64,000 bases of DNA from Sphingobium sp. BYY-5. GTDB taxonomy: Bacteria; Pseudomonadota; Alphaproteobacteria; Sphingomonadales; Sphingomonadaceae. The translations under genes were made by a program, and so were the position numbers. Below are positions 21,924 through 30,179 of this stretch, in pieces. Numbering within the stretch: position 1 is the stretch's first letter; each line of letters starts with the position of its first letter. Where the stretch lies: positions 2,945,501 through 3,009,500 of the forward strand of contig NZ_JALEBH010000001.1 in assembly GCF_022758885.1 (NCBI RefSeq), given 5' to 3'. The notes beneath the pieces were generated by a model, which was given only the letters and a program-made list of their open reading frames with translations, made no database searches and had not been told where the DNA came from.

Positions 21924-24848
21924 TTACATCGTGATCTTCGCCCCGGCATACATGTAGCGGCCGACATAGCTGATCGGATAGTTTGTCGATGCGATCGAGG
22001 GCTGCTGATCGAACAGGTTGTTGGCACCGACATAGAGGCGGAACTTCTCATCAATGTCATAGGCGACATAGATGTCGTGCTGCCACTTTTCCTTGTACCA
22101 CTTATACTTGTCTTCCGACAGATCGGGGTTCGCCGCCAGCTGCTCGATCGTGTAGCGGCGGGTCTTGCTGAACCAGCTGACGCCATAGTTGACGGTCAGC
22201 TTGTCCAGCTTCCAGGTGATGTCCCCGGTCGCGTTCCACTTGGGATAATAGGATTCCTCCCGATCCACATCGACCGTGGCGCCGGGGGTCGGGATGAATT
22301 CCAGCTTGTCGAGATAACCGCCAACCAGCGAGATCGCGAACGATCCGGCCTTCGCCGTGTCAAAGCCGTAATTCAGCTTGAAGTCCGCGCCGGCGGTACG
22401 GAAATTGGCCACATTCTGCGGCTGGACATACCAGCTGTCGATATAGCCGGTGCCCGATGCACGGGTGATATTGCCACAGAAGACATTGTCCAGCGTCGGC
22501 TGGTCGACGCAGAGTTCAGCCACTTCCTCGGCGGTCGCGGTGTTGACCGCATTCTTCAGCTTGATGTCATACCAGTCGAAGGATGCGATCAGACCGGGAA
22601 TGAAGCTGGGACGCAGCACGACACCGGCCGTCCAGGTCCGCGCCGTTTCCTCCTGCAGGTTGCGGTTGCCGCCGGTAAAGCCGGGCAGGCTGACCGTCGC
22701 CGTCGGATCATTCTCCGGATTGAAGGCGGCAATCTGTCCGGGCGTCAGGCCCGCCGCCGTCAGCGCCGCCTGGCAATTGGCCGCACGATATTGCGTGCCT
22801 TCGTTGATGAAGACCGGGTCGCACGGATCGCTGATGAAGTCATAGCTGCCATTGCGGGGCGCGAACAGTTCCGTGATGTTGGGCGCGCGCACCGCTTCGG
22901 ACCAGGTTCCACGGAAGCTGATGTCCTTGATCGGCGCATAGGTGGCGTCGACCTTCCAGGTCGTGGTCTTGCCGATGGTCGAATAATCCGACAGGCGGAC
23001 CGCCGCGCCGAAGTTCAGGGCATAGGCGAAGGGCACTTCCTTCAGCACCGGCACCGACAATTCGCCGAACACTTCCTTCACGTCGAAACTGCCCGATTCC
23101 GGCAACTGCAGCGAAAAGTCGGCCAGTGCCCCCTGCTGCAACAGGTCGTCGGGAACGAAACTGCTCTTTTCCTTGCGATATTCGCCGCCGATCGCAAAGC
23201 CGATCGGGCCGCCCGGCAGTTCGAAAAACTGCCCAAAATCGCCGGAGATCGATCCGGACACGACATGCTGCTGGATCTTGGCGCGGTTCATGATGTCGGC
23301 ATTGACCCAGTCGAGCGCCGTCTGGCTGGGCGAACCATTGCCCAGCAGGTTGATCGGCCGGCATCCGCTGCCGGAACCGGGCGTGAAGGTGGTGGCCGGC
23401 CCGTCAAAATTGTCCGGGTTGATGTTGCCGGTCGGGTCCAGATCGGAACGACAGACGATATTGCCCGTCGCCGGATCGCGCACCGCATCGATCGCCGCCC
23501 AGTAACGATCGGCGATGCGATAGTCGGTCAGCAGCACCTTCGACTTGGTCTGGCCGAAGGTGTAGGACAGTTCATAATGGGCATGGTCGGAAATCGCGCC
23601 CTCGAAACCGCCGACAAAGCGCATGGTTTCGCGGTCATTCTTCTCGCCACGCACGCCCATGTCGAAATTGTCGCGCGACACCAGCGCGCCATCCGGCGCC
23701 AGTGCGCCGAACCGGTCCTGCAGATAGGCATTGTCCGGCGACAAAGAGGTGAAGAAGTCGAACGACGGCTGCGACACCGTGCTGGTCTTGTTCTTCACAT
23801 ATTTGGCTTCGAAGAAGAATTTCACCGCGTCACTGAAATCATAATGCGACAGCAGGTTGATGTTATGCACGCGGTTATAGGCCTGCAGGTCGCCCTGATA
23901 ACCGGCCAGCGGCGTGCTGTCGCCGCCCTGGGTCAGGCCGCCCGACGAGGGCAGCAGCGTGCCGCGGTCATAAACGCCGCCCTCGCCCGTGAAGTCGGGG
24001 ATGCCGTCGAAATCCACGTCGATCGCGCCGCCCAGCGAGCTGTCCGCATAGCGCAGATTGTTGAACGGCAGGCGATCGGGCACATTGGGATCATCCGGGA
24101 AATCTGCCGGATTGCGCACGATGCCATAGGTATAGAGCGGATTGCCGGTCCGCTTGCGATCAAAGCTGCTCAGCCGGTCCTGCTCGCGAAATTCGTAAGA
24201 CAGCGCAATGTTGCCGCGGCCGTCACTGAAATTCTTGCCATAGGTCAGCGATCCATAGCGCTGGCCCGAATCCCCGCGGCTGGAAATGCCGATCTGGCCA
24301 CTGGCCTTGATGCCCTCGAAATTACGCTTCAGACGGAAATTGACCACGCCGGACACGCCATCCGCTCCATAGATGGCCGATGCGCCGCCGGTCAGAATAT
24401 CCACGCCCTCGATCAGGTCTTCGGGGATCGTGTTGACGTCGACGGCGGCCGTGCCCGACAGGCTCGCCACATGGCGGCGGCCATTGACCAGCGTCAAAGT
24501 GCGGTTCTCGCCTAAGCCGCGCAGGTTCAGCAACTGCACACCCACAGCGCCGAAGCTGGCATTGGAACCGGAGGTCTGCGCGCCGCCGAAGGACGAGATC
24601 AGCGCCGGGTTTTGGCGCAGCGTATCGATAATCTGGATATTACCCGCCTGCTCCAACGTTTCCGCGCTCACCGTTACTAGCGGATTGGCGATGTTGTAAT
24701 CGCTGCGCTGGATGCGGCTGCCGGTCACGATGATTGCATCACTGTCGTCGGCCGTACTCGCGTCCTGCGCCATGAGCGGCGCGGCCCAGATGGTCGAAAG
24801 CGCGCTAGCGGCCAAAAGCGCCCGCGCAACATTTGTGCGTATGAACAT
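21924..24848 (-). CDS. TonB-dependent outer-membrane receptor
   Basis: A 974-residue receptor begun at 24848, where a GGGGA site precedes a signal peptide (MFIRTNVARALL..., cleavage after AQA-like residues near 27). A TonB-box-like DAIIVTG follows, then the plug domain (IIDTLRQNPAL, LNLRGLGENRTL.LVNGRR, VDILTGGASAIYGADGVSGVVNF) and the barrel ending in an aromatic-free but typical AGAKITM strand. The plug type, with VDVNTIPEDLIE, belongs to the large sphingomonad receptors for sugars or small organics; the ligand is unknown. It is a single gene with its own terminator and a 777-bp upstream region. Confidence 0.93.
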   Translation of the reverse strand: MFIRTNVARALLAASALSTIWAAPLMAQDASTADDSDAIIVTGSRIQRSDYNIANPLVTVSAETLEQAGNIQIIDTLRQNPALISSFGGAQTSGSNASFGAVGVQLLNLRGLGENRTLTLVNGRRHVASLSGTAAVDVNTIPEDLIEGVDILTGGASAIYGADGVSGVVNFRLKRNFEGIKASGQIGISSRGDSGQRYGSLTYGKNFSDGRGNIALSYEFREQDRLSSFDRKRTGNPLYTYGIVRNPADFPDDPNVPDRLPFNNLRYADSSLGGAIDVDFDGIPDFTGEGGVYDRGTLLPSSGGLTQGGDSTPLAGYQGDLQAYNRVHNINLLSHYDFSDAVKFFFEAKYVKNKTSTVSQPSFDFFTSLSPDNAYLQDRFGALAPDGALVSRDNFDMGVRGEKNDRETMRFVGGFEGAISDHAHYELSYTFGQTKSKVLLTDYRIADRYWAAIDAVRDPATGNIVCRSDLDPTGNINPDNFDGPATTFTPGSGSGCRPINLLGNGSPSQTALDWVNADIMNRAKIQQHVVSGSISGDFGQFFELPGGPIGFAIGGEYRKEKSSFVPDDLLQQGALADFSLQLPESGSFDVKEVFGELSVPVLKEVPFAYALNFGAAVRLSDYSTIGKTTTWKVDATYAPIKDISFRGTWSEAVRAPNITELFAPRNGSYDFISDPCDPVFINEGTQYRAANCQAALTAAGLTPGQIAAFNPENDPTATVSLPGFTGGNRNLQEETARTWTAGVVLRPSFIPGLIASFDWYDIKLKNAVNTATAEEVAELCVDQPTLDNVFCGNITRASGTGYIDSWYVQPQNVANFRTAGADFKLNYGFDTAKAGSFAISLVGGYLDKLEFIPTPGATVDVDREESYYPKWNATGDITWKLDKLTVNYGVSWFSKTRRYTIEQLAANPDLSEDKYKWYKEKWQHDIYVAYDIDEKFRLYVGANNLFDQQPSIASTNYPISYVGRYMYAGAKITM

Positions 24849-25315
24849 GCTAATCCCCAGTTTTTCGCCGCCCTCATGGGGCGTAACACGGCAAAAAATC
24901 CCGGCCGGCCATGCCAAGTCAATGAAACTTCGATAGTCGCGTCGAAAAGGTAGCGCTTTTATTGCGACCTGTAACATCAGGGCAACATAGGAAATATGCC
25001 CCCTTTTCTTTATCGCCGCTGCATTTTCCTATTCGCCGATCGCCTCCGTTTGCGCCTCGGCGATATGCATCGCCTCATTCATCCGTTCCAGAATGAGCAA
25101 TCTTATTATCGGTATTGTTCGTAATCGAGTGCGTCATACATAAGGGTAAATGACCATAAATGGTCGATGGGCGACCGGGAACTCACTCCCCCTTGAAATC
25201 GATGTCCATGCTGGAAGCGGACGGACAGTCATTCACTCCTACCGCCCAGTAAGCCGACATTCCGAAATCGGGTTGGATAGCTGCCCGGCATCAGGCGACC
25301 AGTTGCGGATGTAAA
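24849..25315. other. Upstream region of the TonB receptor
   Basis: No gene is supported here. The only clear element is a perfect inverted repeat GACCAT-AA-ATGGTC at 25152-25165, of the size of a LacI- or GntR-type operator, about 300 bp before the receptor start. Its link to the receptor is uncertain. Confidence 0.4.
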
Positions 25316-25431
25316 ATCCTCCCCTGTAAGGGGAGGGGGACCACGAAGTGGTGGAGGGGTGTCCCGCTATCGATAGGGTGACACCCCTCCGTCTGGCCTG
25401 CGGCCAGCCACCTCCCCTTACAGGGGAGGAT
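25316..25431. repeat. 116-bp imperfect palindromic repeat
   Basis: The outer arms ATCCTCCCCTGTAAGGGGAG and its complement close a stem with an inner pair GGAGGGGTGTC/ACACCCCTCC and a small CCAC/GTGG hairpin. Such GC-rich extragenic palindromes are common in sphingomonads. A shorter relative (TCCTCCCCTGCCAGGGGAGGA) sits at 63236-63256. The following 25432-25625 holds nothing recognised. Confidence 0.9.
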
Positions 25432-25625
25432 GGAAAAACCCGACCGTCCGCAAACCACCCCTTCTCGCCGTTCTACCATCAAATTTGATGCGGACATAAA
25501 CCGGACAGACAGCATTGGCGCGACTCGCTACACCTTCCACCCGGCTAAATTGCCAGGATGGGTGGTTTGCGGACTGTCCAATCCTGAGCAAATGGCGACA
25601 AAAGCGGACATCGAATCCACAGAAC

Positions 25626-26144
25626 TCAATCTACTACATACGGGGTAGGATTTACGGTGTCCTCGCAAGTTTCCCATTTTCCAGCCTGATTCCGATATCG
25701 CCGAACCCTTAGAATGGTTGCCATGCTTTCCAGCCGGCTCTGGATATCGAAAATCGCAATCTGACATATCCCAGATGTAGCCAATTGATTAACGGCGCGA
25801 CGTAGCGTTTCTAATCCTCCGCCATCGGGAAGGCGCATAGGAAAGAAAGAACCTAAGCTGCCTCGTTCAATACGCTGCGGGTCTGGGTCCATCAGGTATC
25901 GGCGGACGTCCTTGACTTCTCGATTGCCGATCATCCAGCGATCTCGCAATCGATCGAATGTAGGCAGCTGTTGCAGCGCAGTGGTCGATGATACGTGCTG
26001 CGCTCCTATGGTAAAATCGGCTTCGACAGTCACCAAAGGAGGTCGGATCCAATATGCCACCAACAGGCCATCGACCAGCACTGTCAATCCGAAAATCCCA
26101 ACTAACACCCTTCTCCTCGGTATCCATTTCAACAATGATATCAT
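25626..26144 (-). CDS. Membrane-anchored hypothetical protein
   Basis: A 172-residue protein not recognised. A short basic N-terminus is followed by one membrane helix at about 12-33 (VLVGIFGLTVLVDGLLVAYW), leaving a mostly soluble C-terminal region of about 135 residues outside the cytoplasm. Segments LVTVEADFTIGA and LRRAVNQLATSGICQIAIFDI suggest an alpha/beta domain of the kind seen in conjugation or secretion helper proteins, but there is no firm match. It stands alone upstream of the ribbon-helix-helix gene. Confidence 0.5.
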   Translation of the reverse strand: MISLLKWIPRRRVLVGIFGLTVLVDGLLVAYWIRPPLVTVEADFTIGAQHVSSTTALQQLPTFDRLRDRWMIGNREVKDVRRYLMDPDPQRIERGSLGSFFPMRLPDGGGLETLRRAVNQLATSGICQIAIFDIQSRLESMATILRVRRYRNQAGKWETCEDTVNPTPYVVD

Positions 26145-26454
26145 GAGGTGACCTTATTGGGGTATTTCACATCTGGCATTCGGCGAGAATCGTGTCTGCT
26201 TTCAGGCGGGGACGCAAGAGTAGAAAGGGGCCCAAAATGGTCGGCGGATGACCGGCAGCTTTTCCATCCCCCGTCAGACCAGTCAAACGTGAACGAATGA
26301 CCGCTTCCGAGAAGAGAAGCTGAGCCACAGCAATGGTCGCTCATCGCGCAAAGCGGCCATGGCGTTCTCGCCTGGAATGTCCGTTATCTTGATGATGCTT
26401 CTTCGAAGCTGACCGAACGCAAAATCCCAAGCCCGATCGTTCCAGCAGACGTAG
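26145..26454. other. Gap with no recognised feature
   Basis: 310 bp with no supportable gene or structure on either strand. Confidence 0.5.
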
Positions 26455-26610
26455 TCAGGCCTTATCAGCTTCCAGACCTTTGTTCACCAGCTGACGGATA
26501 GCCTCTGCACGGGATGGAATATCCTGTTGCTTGCGGCGCCAATCATCAATGATCGCGAGCCACTCGGCTGAGACGCGCATCTGGAATGGGTGGTTCTTGT
26601 CCCGGGTCAT
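26455..26610 (-). CDS. Small ribbon-helix-helix DNA-binding protein
   Basis: A 51-residue protein starting MTRDKNHPFQMRVS. The fold is clear: a beta strand (FQMRVS) for DNA contact, helix A (WLAIIDDWRRKQ) and helix B (SRAEAIRQLVNKGL). Such proteins bind as dimers of dimers to short palindromes and usually repress their own promoter. A perfect 26-bp palindrome begins at the base next to its start codon, with a second half-length copy 34 bp further. No toxin gene adjoins it; the divergent S24-like gene is the likely second target. Confidence 0.75.
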   Translation of the reverse strand: MTRDKNHPFQMRVSAEWLAIIDDWRRKQQDIPSRAEAIRQLVNKGLEADKA

Positions 26611-26663
26611 GTCAACAATGTAATTACATTGTTGACCTCAATCAATAGTGCATGTAATTACAT
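26611..26663. promoter_or_regulatory. Twin palindromic operators in a divergent promoter
   Basis: A perfect 26-bp palindrome lies at 26611-26636 with core ATGTAATTACAT (26618-26629). The same 12-bp core recurs at 26652-26663, 34 bp centre to centre. The pair fills the space between the ribbon-helix-helix gene and the S24-like gene. The AT-rich core stands out from the GC-rich surroundings. Confidence 0.8.
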
Positions 26664-26732
26664 CTATGCAGCCCGGATCGATGCTACCAACATCGACCCG
26701 GGCCTGACCACATTCGTTTATGGAGAACGATC

Positions 26733-27194
26733 ATGGCTTTTGCCGACATACCGCCACGCCCTCTTGCGATGCAAGAAGGGCTGCGTTCCTACATCGTCTA
26801 TGACCGGCTGCCGGACAGCTGCATCGCCTTCCCGATTGAGGACGACAGCTGCGAACCACATCTGCACGAAGGCGAATGGGTTGCGGTGGATACAGAGGAT
26901 CGTAACCCGATGTCGGGCGAACTGTTCCTTATCCGCTGGGAGTCATCGGGCAGACGAGCGATCATGGAATTGTCGCTTCGCGATGGTCATGCCGGAGCGG
27001 TTTGGTGGGTCCATAGTTATCACCGGCCGCGGTCTCTAAAAGAGCGCCAGGCGTGGATCAGAATGGGTCGCACAGGCGGGTGGTCTGACGGTCCCTATGC
27101 CGCCGATGGTGAGCGTGCGGCCTGTTTTCAGCGCAAGATCATCGGCAAGGTGGTCGGCATCATGAATATCGGCTTTCGACCCGAACGGGCCTGA
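26733..27194 (+). CDS. S24/LexA-like peptidase-fold protein
   Basis: A 153-residue protein. Residues about 30-85 match the S24 fold: DDSCEP in the place of the usual DSMEP nucleophile loop, then HLHEGEWVAVDTEDRNPMSGELFLIRW, and a closing IIGKVVGIM strand. The nucleophilic Ser seems to be kept; the catalytic Lys is not certain. There is no N-terminal HTH, so this is not a full phage repressor. GGAGA precedes the start. It probably belongs to a small phage-derived regulatory module with the neighbouring ribbon-helix-helix and AlpA-like genes. Confidence 0.65.
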   Translation: MAFADIPPRPLAMQEGLRSYIVYDRLPDSCIAFPIEDDSCEPHLHEGEWVAVDTEDRNPMSGELFLIRWESSGRRAIMELSLRDGHAGAVWWVHSYHRPRSLKERQAWIRMGRTGGWSDGPYAADGERAACFQRKIIGKVVGIMNIGFRPERA

Positions 27195-27203
27195 GAGGCG
27201 GGG

Positions 27204-27386
27204 ATGATTGGAACCGACCGTACGACGGCATATCGCGAAACACCAGGCTGTTCGCGCGGCTGTGTCCTTTGTGAGGTTCGTTGCGCTGTGGCCATCAGGA
27301 TTCGCGACGATATCGCAGCTGAACTCGCGCGTGCTGAAGCGGCTGTGCTCGCCTTTTGCCCTCAGGAGCAATCTATCCGTCATTGA
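27204..27386 (+). CDS. Small hypothetical protein downstream of the S24-like gene
   Basis: A 60-residue protein starting 9 bp after the preceding stop, with a GGCGGGG site before the ATG. It has three or four cysteines (CSRGCVLCEVRC), possibly metal-binding, then a helical tail. No family is recognised; co-transcription with the S24-like gene is likely. Confidence 0.4.
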   Translation: MIGTDRTTAYRETPGCSRGCVLCEVRCAVAIRIRDDIAAELARAEAAVLAFCPQEQSIRH

Positions 27387-27518
27387 CCGCATCGGTTGCT
27401 CCGCCCTGGTTCGAGAGGAAAGGACGGGGTGTCTATTACTTAAGCTATTGATTCAGAATAATTCAAACAAAGGGATTATTTCCCTTTTCATGTAGGAAAT
27501 TCGCTTCTACGCAGGGGC

Positions 27519-28202
27519 ATGGTTTCTATCCTCTTCAACACCGACGGACGTTACACCCGGCAGCAGATTGCTGAAGCCACGGGGGTGGATCGTGAACTGC
27601 TTGCCTACTGGACCAAGGAGGGCCTGCTGGTCGCGGCCGAAAGTGAAGGTCTGGGCAAGGGCAAATACCGGCGCTTCGGCTTCGAGGCGATCCACATCGC
27701 TGCCCTGTTGAAAGAACTGGGGCTTTATGGTGTCCAGACCGCCGGGCTCAAGCAGGTCGCGCAACTGCTCTGGAGCGTTTTGGCATTTTGCTCCCAGCAT
27801 CCTGACATCACCGAGGAGGTTCTGTTCCAAGCCGCATCCGTGCGCCGGGCGCGAGCCCGCTATCCGGTTCGGGCATCTGTTGTCCCCGGTACAGAGAACC
27901 CCGGTACTGCATTCAGCTGTTTCGAGGATTGGCTGGAAAGTCAGGGCAAAATCTATCCGAAGGCTTTCGAAATCGAACCCTGGTTTGATGAAGAGGCCGA
28001 GCTGGCTTTTGCCCTTTACCTCGATTTGTTCACCCCGGCCATTTTCGACAACTTCGACACGCGATGGCTCTTTACCCATGCCGGCAACGAACTGATCGCA
28101 ATTCCTGAAGATCTGGGGCTGGCATCCATTCGGCCGGAGCATATGCGGAGCTACATCATGATCAATCTGTCGCGCATCATCAGGCCGATCTGGATGCGTT
28201 AG
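27519..28202 (+). CDS. MerR-like helix-turn-helix protein
   Basis: A 227-residue protein. Residues about 10-75 show a MerR-type winged helix (YTRQQIAEATGVDRELLAYWTKEGLL, GKGKYRRFGFEAIHIAALLKELG). The rest is not the usual dimerisation coil but an alpha/beta or helical region with a conserved-looking EIEPWFDEEAELAFALYLDLF segment. A regulator for the adjacent module is likely; ligand unknown. It is followed 79 bp later by the AlpA-like gene. Confidence 0.6.
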   Translation: MVSILFNTDGRYTRQQIAEATGVDRELLAYWTKEGLLVAAESEGLGKGKYRRFGFEAIHIAALLKELGLYGVQTAGLKQVAQLLWSVLAFCSQHPDITEEVLFQAASVRRARARYPVRASVVPGTENPGTAFSCFEDWLESQGKIYPKAFEIEPWFDEEAELAFALYLDLFTPAIFDNFDTRWLFTHAGNELIAIPEDLGLASIRPEHMRSYIMINLSRIIRPIWMR

Positions 28203-28281
28203 CAGACACCATAAACGAAGCGGGTCGGGGGATGCGTCAACATCGTCCCGACCCTCACCACAATCGATCCTGGAGGAACAT

Positions 28282-28551
28282 ATGGCTAAGACCCCCCATA
28301 TCATACAAGCAGATGAACAACAGCCCGCACGCGAGATGTACGTTTTCGGTGGGCGTGCCCCCATGGCGATCCTTCGGCTGCCTGCGGTCAAGGCAAGGAC
28401 GGGGCTGAGCCGAGCGACCATATACCGCAAGATCCAGAGCTCAGAGTTCCCGCGGCCGCATCAGTTGAGCCAGCGGGCCGTTGGATGGCTCGAATCCGAC
28501 GTCGAAGCGTGGATTGCCAACTGCATCGCGGGAGGTGCCAATGACCGCTGA
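28282..28551 (+). CDS. AlpA-family excisionase/regulator
   Basis: An 89-residue protein with the AlpA helix-turn-helix: ILRLPAVKARTGLSRATIYRKI, FPRPHQLSQRAVGWLESDVEAWI. GGAGGA lies before the ATG. AlpA proteins act as excisionases or activators of integrase genes in P4-like elements. No integrase lies beside it; the nearest are the decayed or partial ones at the left end of the window, so it may be a leftover. Confidence 0.8.
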   Translation: MAKTPHIIQADEQQPAREMYVFGGRAPMAILRLPAVKARTGLSRATIYRKIQSSEFPRPHQLSQRAVGWLESDVEAWIANCIAGGANDR

Positions 28552-28711
28552 GATCGGGGGCATCCTTGGGGGCATCGGCTGTCTAAGGCAAAAAGAATAT
28601 CATGATATTTCAGTTCACTATGTTGATATTAATGTATCCCTCCCGCTCCGCCAGCCGACCCCTCGCTATAGTCGCGTGATTCATACTTACCTGTCTGTCG
28701 ACGGATCTTGA
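28541..28711 (+). CDS. Possible short protein overlapping the AlpA-like gene
   Basis: An ATG at 28541 overlaps the AlpA-like stop by 11 bp and opens a 56-residue frame with no known match. Translational coupling is the only support. Its 3' end overlaps the convergent esterase-like gene by 25 bp. It may be a truncated relic. Confidence 0.25.
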   Translation: MTAEIGGILGGIGCLRQKEYHDISVHYVDINVSLPLRQPTPRYSRVIHTYLSVDGS

Positions 28712-29766
28712 CCCTGAAATTCCAGATATTCGCGAAAGAAGGGCAGCATGTCGGAATAGACCCTGCCCTGCTTGCCCCAGTGTCGTTCACCCCAGCCGCC
28801 GCGATATTCCTCAGCCTCATAGGATATTCCATATTCGTCGAGCGTTCGCGTGAACGCCTGAAGTGAAACGATGTGATCGGGGTTGGCGTCGCCTCGCGCC
28901 CAATCGAATTTGAGAGCACGCAGGCGCTGGAGATTCTTCGCATAGCGGCCGACCTGGCGGTCGAGGAAGAAGCTGTCCTGCAACCGCTGCGTCAGGGCAG
29001 CGTCCACGTCTAGCCGACCTCCTGTCATACTCGCCGGGCGGGCGAAGAAGAGCGGCGGCCGATCAGGAGCGGGAAGGTGTGCCTGAAAGATCGATGTGAA
29101 GATTTGTGAGAATCCGTCGACACGCAGATCGTCCATCGATCGGGCGTTGGCCAGAAGGGTCCAATTCGGTCGTGAGAACATGGTCTGCACGCCCTGGCCG
29201 ATTCCTATAGGGTGAAGCGCATAGACAGAACCGAAAATCTCAGGATAGCGCATCCCGAAACGGATCGCGCCATATCCGCCCATACGATCACCGGCGACAC
29301 CCCTGGAATCACGTTGGGCGAGCGTCCGGTAATTGGCGTCGATATACGGCACCAGCTCGCGAACCATGAAATCCTCCCAATTCCCCGTCACGGGAGAATT
29401 GACGAACCAGGATCCGCCAGCGGGTGTGGTGAAATCTGCGGTCACGACGATTACGTCACCGATGACCTTTTTCCTGATTGCCTCGTCGAACAAGGTCGCC
29501 GCTTCGTGGTTTGCAAAGGGTGCGGTCTCATCCTCGAAGAAGCTCGAAAGGAAATAGATGACCGGAAAACGTCTGGCGTGATCAGCATAGCCGGCAGGAA
29601 GATAGATGCCCATCTTGCGGACAGGCGAAATGCCTATCCGGCTCTCTGAGAAAGCGGCCGAATGAATCTGCGCGGAGATCACCCGCCCGCTCTTCGGCGC
29701 GGCGATTGCAGACGCCCCCGCCAAGGTCGAGATCAGCAATAGGATTGCCAGCAGCAGTTTTCGCAT
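28687..29766 (-). CDS. Esterase-D/XynZ-like alpha/beta hydrolase lacking its nucleophile
   Basis: A 359-residue protein begun at 29766 (AGGAG 8 bp upstream) with a signal peptide (MRKLLLAILLLISTLAG...). The family pattern is plain: MGIYLPAGY, FPVIYFLSSFF, ELVPYIDANYRT, then GVAGDRMGGYGAIRFGMRYPEIFGSVYALHP. In active relatives the elbow reads GHSMGG; here Arg161 (codon CGT, 29284-29286) stands where the Ser should be, one base from AGT. The late His region (GWGERHW) remains. So the protein is probably catalytically dead or uses another chemistry. It is divergent from a TonB receptor gene. Confidence 0.8.
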   Translation of the reverse strand: MRKLLLAILLLISTLAGASAIAAPKSGRVISAQIHSAAFSESRIGISPVRKMGIYLPAGYADHARRFPVIYFLSSFFEDETAPFANHEAATLFDEAIRKKVIGDVIVVTADFTTPAGGSWFVNSPVTGNWEDFMVRELVPYIDANYRTLAQRDSRGVAGDRMGGYGAIRFGMRYPEIFGSVYALHPIGIGQGVQTMFSRPNWTLLANARSMDDLRVDGFSQIFTSIFQAHLPAPDRPPLFFARPASMTGGRLDVDAALTQRLQDSFFLDRQVGRYAKNLQRLRALKFDWARGDANPDHIVSLQAFTRTLDEYGISYEAEEYRGGWGERHWGKQGRVYSDMLPFFREYLEFQGQDPSTDR

Positions 29767-30179
29767 ATCGATCCGCTCCTTCCCGGTTGCCATGTGGCGC
29801 CTGGGCCAATCTGAACGAGGCGCTGCCGACGCATATGAAGGCTTTTGGCCGTCCTCGCGCAAGAGTGGACAAGGGGGCATGTTTCCCGACATGCATTGCC
29901 TCCATGTGCGTGCGGCCCTGTCAGGGAAATCTCTGGAGGAAGGTCGAGGATACTCATGGCGGGGCGATTGTCTCCTTCACCTCATACCAATCGTCCAAGC
30001 GCATAAAATTAAATGATATTTCGTCCGCGACATCCCATCCTTGAGGCCAGGATGCGCTGTCATCATTGTTTCATACATTCGTAACGCTACTGCCTGAGCG
30101 GCGCCAATAAACTGTCACTCTCTTCTCCTAAGCGTCTGCGCGAACGTGCAGCTCAGCATGTCATTTAGGGGAATCACAG
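29767..30179. other. Divergent promoter region, esterase-like gene and TonB receptor
   Basis: 413 bp between two divergent starts. No small gene is supported and no strong operator palindrome was found. Both promoters must lie here. Confidence 0.5.

Noticed and set aside
22077..24515. 812-codon open frame opposite the TonB receptor
   Set aside because: It lies wholly antisense to a clear receptor gene and shows arginine- and alanine-rich low-complexity composition typical of GC-rich shadow frames.
28687..29766. Calling the esterase-like gene a pseudogene
   Set aside because: The frame, signal peptide and other conserved blocks are intact; only the nucleophile codon is changed, so an inactive but functional protein is as likely.
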